Assembly: GCA_038731975.1 (NCBI GenBank)
Contig: JAVYQJ010000003.1
Span: 62,001-126,000 of the forward strand
DNA: 64,000 nucleotides
Direction: 5' to 3'
Origin: Thermofilaceae archaeon
GTDB taxonomy: Archaea; Thermoproteota; Thermoprotei; Thermofilales; Thermofilaceae
Shown here one piece after another: positions 61,833 to 64,000 of the stretch. The notes beneath the pieces were generated by a model, which worked only from the letters and a program-made list of their open reading frames with translations, searched no databases and was not told the origin of the DNA. Positions within the stretch are counted from its first letter, which is position 1. Each line of letters opens with the position of its first letter. The position numbers and the translations under genes are program-made.

Positions 61833-62720
61833 CTAGGGGTAGGGTATGCCGCTGTAGCCGATCCAGTACTCCATGCGGAAGGCGAGTGAGGCGCTGATGA
61901 CACTGAAGTAGACGTCGCTGGCGTTATGGTGGCTGAGGTGCCAGACTATTTTGATGCCTTTGTTCACGTTGAGGTAGATGTCGATGAGCAGCTCCTTGAG
62001 CGTGTTCAGCTTGTTGGCCGACATCGTGTTCACGTTCTTCACCTCGACGAAGAACGATCTACCCCCGCCCGTGAACCTAAAGTCCAGCCTCCTCTTAAAG
62101 TAGGGATCTTTGCGATCTTGGATGTGCCTATGCAGCTCGTCGTAGCTGCCGCCCAGGATGTTGCGGAGCACTTCTTCGTGCTCCCTCATGAAGTCCAGCA
62201 GCTCCCGCTTAGATACCTTCTCCACTACAGCGTCCGACCCCCTTAGCTTTACAACCTTCCACCCTCTTTTAGCGGCCTCCTCCATCAGCCTCTTTTCGGT
62301 CTTGCCCCTCCACAGCTGAACGAGCTTCTCCCGAGGTACCTGAGCCTGCTGCTGGTAGTCGACTCCGACGGCACTGGTCTGTGCGCCTTCCGCCTGCCTC
62401 GGCTGTTCGATGTGGCCCGTCGGCACGCCCGGCTGCTGGCTCGGTTGCTGCACTGTGGGCGCCAGCTGCTGCATCTGCCTCGCAACCTCCCGCAGAACGA
62501 GTGGGAGGGACGCCAAGCCGGCTCCAATCCCGATACCGCTGACGTCCGCGACGGAGGGGCACCCCCAGAAGGGCGTACCGTAGGTGCACCGGCCGTAGAC
62601 TTGGTCGGCGAAGGTGAGCGGCGGCTCTGACGGCGTGGGTAGCGAGACCGCGGCCGCCGGAGCCACCCTATACCGAGCCTCCACTTCTCCCACCCAGTCA
62701 ATCCACGCCCGGCTCGTCAA
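61833..62720 (-). CDS. PD-(D/E)XK nuclease-like protein, partner of MVEL-C
   Basis: A 295-residue protein. The first 80 residues have two cysteines (YGRCTYGTPFWGCPSV) and a hydrophobic stretch IGIGAGLASLPLVL. Residues 83-127 are rich in Q, P and A, a flexible linker. The C-terminal half is a nuclease fold with D213, E226 and K228 in RRLDFRFTGGGRSFFVEVKN, followed by ANKLNTLKELLIDIYLNV. The start is TTG 62720, overlapping the MVEL-C stop by 23 bases; GTG 62693, conserved in copies A and B, may be the real start. Target, DNA or RNA, is unknown. Confidence 0.78.
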   Translation of the reverse strand: MTSRAWIDWVGEVEARYRVAPAAAVSLPTPSEPPLTFADQVYGRCTYGTPFWGCPSVADVSGIGIGAGLASLPLVLREVARQMQQLAPTVQQPSQQPGVPTGHIEQPRQAEGAQTSAVGVDYQQQAQVPREKLVQLWRGKTEKRLMEEAAKRGWKVVKLRGSDAVVEKVSKRELLDFMREHEEVLRNILGGSYDELHRHIQDRKDPYFKRRLDFRFTGGGRSFFVEVKNVNTMSANKLNTLKELLIDIYLNVNKGIKIVWHLSHHNASDVYFSVISASLAFRMEYWIGYSGIPYP

Positions 62721-63297
62721 GCCTGGGGTTGACGGTTGCTACGAGGGTAACGTACTGCCTGGTCCGCTCGTCGAGGAGCCAGCGCATCAATGCAGCTAGG
62801 TTCTTGATGCTCTTGAGGCACTCCTCGTCCGGGTCGTAATAGATCTCTGGCTCGACCCGCTGCTGCCTTTCGAGCTCCTCCAGCCAGTCCAGCATCGCCT
62901 CAACGTCCCCCAGCGTCAGCCTCTCGGCCCACTCCAAGAAGCGCTGCACCTCGTTCCCCGCCACCTCGAGCACCTTCGGCCAATAGATGGTGAAGTCGTA
63001 GAAGCGGAAGGGCAAATTGAACAGCACCTTGCCTATGTCGACGGTGATGTCTCTGGTGTAGTAGAGGGCTTCCTCCTTCTCGTCGCGCGGCTTGTCATCG
63101 CCGAAGAGCGCGTAGGCGAGGTAGGGGAAGCCGGCTTCAGCGAGGAGGAAGTAGCCGACCCTACCGTCGCTGAAGCTTGCCGGCTCGGGGAATGGCAGCT
63201 CCTTCCAGACCGACTCGTCGAGCGACCTGATATCATCGAGGTACGTCTTGATGCATAGCACCACACGTCTAGGGATCGCCCGATTCAGCTCCACCAT
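62698..63297 (-). CDS. MVEL family, copy C (unknown function), upstream of the nuclease gene
   Basis: A 199-residue paralogue: MVELNRAIPRRVVLCIKTYL, the core GYFLLAEAGFPYLAYALF and DKPRDEKEEALYYTR, then EWAERLTLGDVEAMLDWL and IYYDPDEECLKSIKNLAALM. It is the only copy still beside an intact nuclease gene, which begins in its last codons; the two form an operon. I do not recognise the family; no catalytic motif stands out, so it may be a regulator, antitoxin or binding partner of the nuclease. Confidence 0.82.
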   Translation of the reverse strand: MVELNRAIPRRVVLCIKTYLDDIRSLDESVWKELPFPEPASFSDGRVGYFLLAEAGFPYLAYALFGDDKPRDEKEEALYYTRDITVDIGKVLFNLPFRFYDFTIYWPKVLEVAGNEVQRFLEWAERLTLGDVEAMLDWLEELERQQRVEPEIYYDPDEECLKSIKNLAALMRWLLDERTRQYVTLVATVNPRLDEPGVD

Positions 63298-63320
63298 CGC
63301 GTAAAGAGGCTGGCTCTAGG

Positions 63321-63330
63321 CTAAAAACCT
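63321..63330 (-). promoter_or_regulatory. TATA box of MVEL-C
   Basis: AGGTTTTTAG on the minus strand is centred about 28 bases before ATG 63297, followed by the CCTCTTTACGCG box shared by all three copies. Confidence 0.6.
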
Positions 63331-63907
63331 TCGCCGTAGCGTCCGGGAGGAAACGGGGGTTACGGGTCAACCGGGCGGCCAGCTTGAGCAGCTCCAGGTT
63401 GGTCAGGGGGCGGGTAGAGCGGGGCTGAGAGCCCCCTGTGCCTGTAGCTGAGCGCCAGGCTGGGGGCGGCTGAGGCGTCCGCGTAGGCTGGGTCCGCACC
63501 GGCCTGGAGCAGTGCGAGTGGCATCCCCGGGAGTGAAAGCCGCGTTCTCCTAGCGAGGAGGCCTTCGGTCGAGCGAACGCTTAGCTTCAGCTTCGTTAGA
63601 GCCGCGGCGCTCGATGGTGGAGGCTTGGCGGAGGGGGTGGTGGTGGTGGGGGTTGTGAGGCTCGATCGGGCGGGTGGGGGAAGCGTTGCTGGGGCTTCGC
63701 GCCGGCCGGTGGGGCTACGTTACGCCCCCGGCGTGGAGTCCGATGAGCCTGGAGCGCGCCTGCTCTTGCGGTGGGCCTTAGGGGAGCGGTTTGATCGGGT
63801 GCGGCCTTTCGAGTGCGGATTCGACACCTCTGCTAAAGTTTGCTTGAAGGCGTGATGCTCGTCAAGCTTCCACCGCGAAGGTTCGATAAACTTATGCTTC
63901 GGTTGTT
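63331..63907. other. G-rich stretch with one repeat, no clear gene
   Basis: Open frames here read as low complexity. A plus-strand frame at 63625-63855 ends RVRPFECGFDTSAKVCLKA, which recalls the ECGF motif of NADH dehydrogenase subunit A but has nothing else of it. It contains the right copy of the direct repeat and a G-rich run around 63615-63700. Confidence 0.4.
63478..63565 (+). repeat. Imperfect direct repeat, right copy
   Basis: Matches 60682-60777 from GCGTAGGCTGGGTCCGCACC to GCCGCGTTCTCCT in the same orientation. Flanks the MVEL-B/nuclease/MVEL-C block on the far side. Confidence 0.7.
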
Positions 63908-64000
63908 TTAGAGTATCGCGAGTCCATAGGGTCTAGTGTACTCTATTCTACCCGTCGTCGGGTCGACTTTTATCCCGAGCCCCTCCATGGCCGTTACGCC
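63908..64000 (-). CDS. Retropepsin-like (clan AA) protease, C-terminal end (5' end outside window)
   Basis: The last 30 codons on the minus strand, ending at TAA 63910-63908, encode GVTAMEGLGIKVDPTTGRIE and then YTRPYGLAIL. This pattern, a glycine then AMEGLG, KVDP and a short polar strand, is the usual end of archaeal single-domain retropepsin-like proteases. It supplies just the part that the broken copy at 58966-59418 lacks, so the two may be related. The start and active site lie beyond the window. Confidence 0.6.
   Translation of the reverse strand, partial: GVTAMEGLGIKVDPTTGRIEYTRPYGLAIL

Noticed and set aside
63625-63855. ECGF motif like that of NADH dehydrogenase subunit A in a short plus-strand frame
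   Set aside because: Only a dozen residues match; the rest of the frame is low complexity and the following conserved strand and helices are absent.

Overview
This window reads as the chromosome of a hyperthermophilic archaeon of the Crenarchaeota/Thermoproteota, possibly near Thermofilum or other Thermoproteales (an inference from gene content and order; I could not search a database). Support comes from archaeal-only or archaeal-type genes: RpoD with a ferredoxin domain, RPB10, ribosomal proteins L14e, L18e and L30e, Cbf5, Cdc48, FEN1, a Taw3-like protein, a type II isopentenyl diphosphate isomerase and a methanogen-type thymidylate synthase. A tRNA-Ser carries an archaeal 37/38 intron, and many genes have a TATA box about 26-28 bases before the start codon, which points to leaderless messages.

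Region 1 (1-11 kb) is information processing: the tail of the RNA polymerase/L30e/NusA/S12 cluster runs directly into rpoD, L18e, L13 and S9. An opposing-strand block follows (rpoN, taw3, biotin carboxylase, a THEP1 NTPase, a DUF371-like protein and pcm), then L14e-cbf5, tRNA-Ser and S13-S4-S11. Region 2 (11-36 kb) is mostly housekeeping: sugar nucleotidyltransferases, a phosphohexomutase-like protein that has lost its catalytic motifs, enolase, pyrophosphatase, Cdc48 with a C-terminal HbYX tail, FEN1 with a PIP-like tail, a CcdA-like membrane protein beside a large surface protein, a radical SAM protein, SerS, type II IPP isomerase, Memo, S2, a membrane-anchored metallopeptidase and a two-domain thymidylate synthase. 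Region 3 (36-47.4 kb) holds a complete five-gene peptide/oligosaccharide ABC transporter, a UDP-sugar pair, an aminopropyltransferase and secreted proteins.

Region 4 (about 47.5-64 kb) looks accessory. It is visibly richer in G+C, has long stretches without genes, and carries damaged and duplicated genes. In order it holds: a small secreted-protein gene interrupted at a run of ten T; a lone RecF/SMC-like ATPase; a coiled-coil protein made of ten near-identical modules in front of a nuclease-like domain; thiC with an unknown partner; a second coiled-coil PD-(D/E)XK protein; a compact run of seven overlapping HEPN and MNT toxin-antitoxin-type genes; a broken retropepsin-like protease gene; a strongly G/T-biased stretch; and three copies of an unrecognised gene family (called MVEL here, after its first residues), one with an intact PD-(D/E)XK partner, one with an internally deleted partner and one with none. 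The window ends inside a second retropepsin-like gene.

The best candidate for an undescribed system is the MVEL/PD-(D/E)XK pair at 59.9-63.3 kb. The three copies share leaderless promoters and flanking sequence, which suggests a duplicating module, perhaps for genome defence or conflict. The HEPN/MNT cluster and the modular coiled-coil nuclease-like proteins may belong to the same conflict island; that link is inference from proximity.
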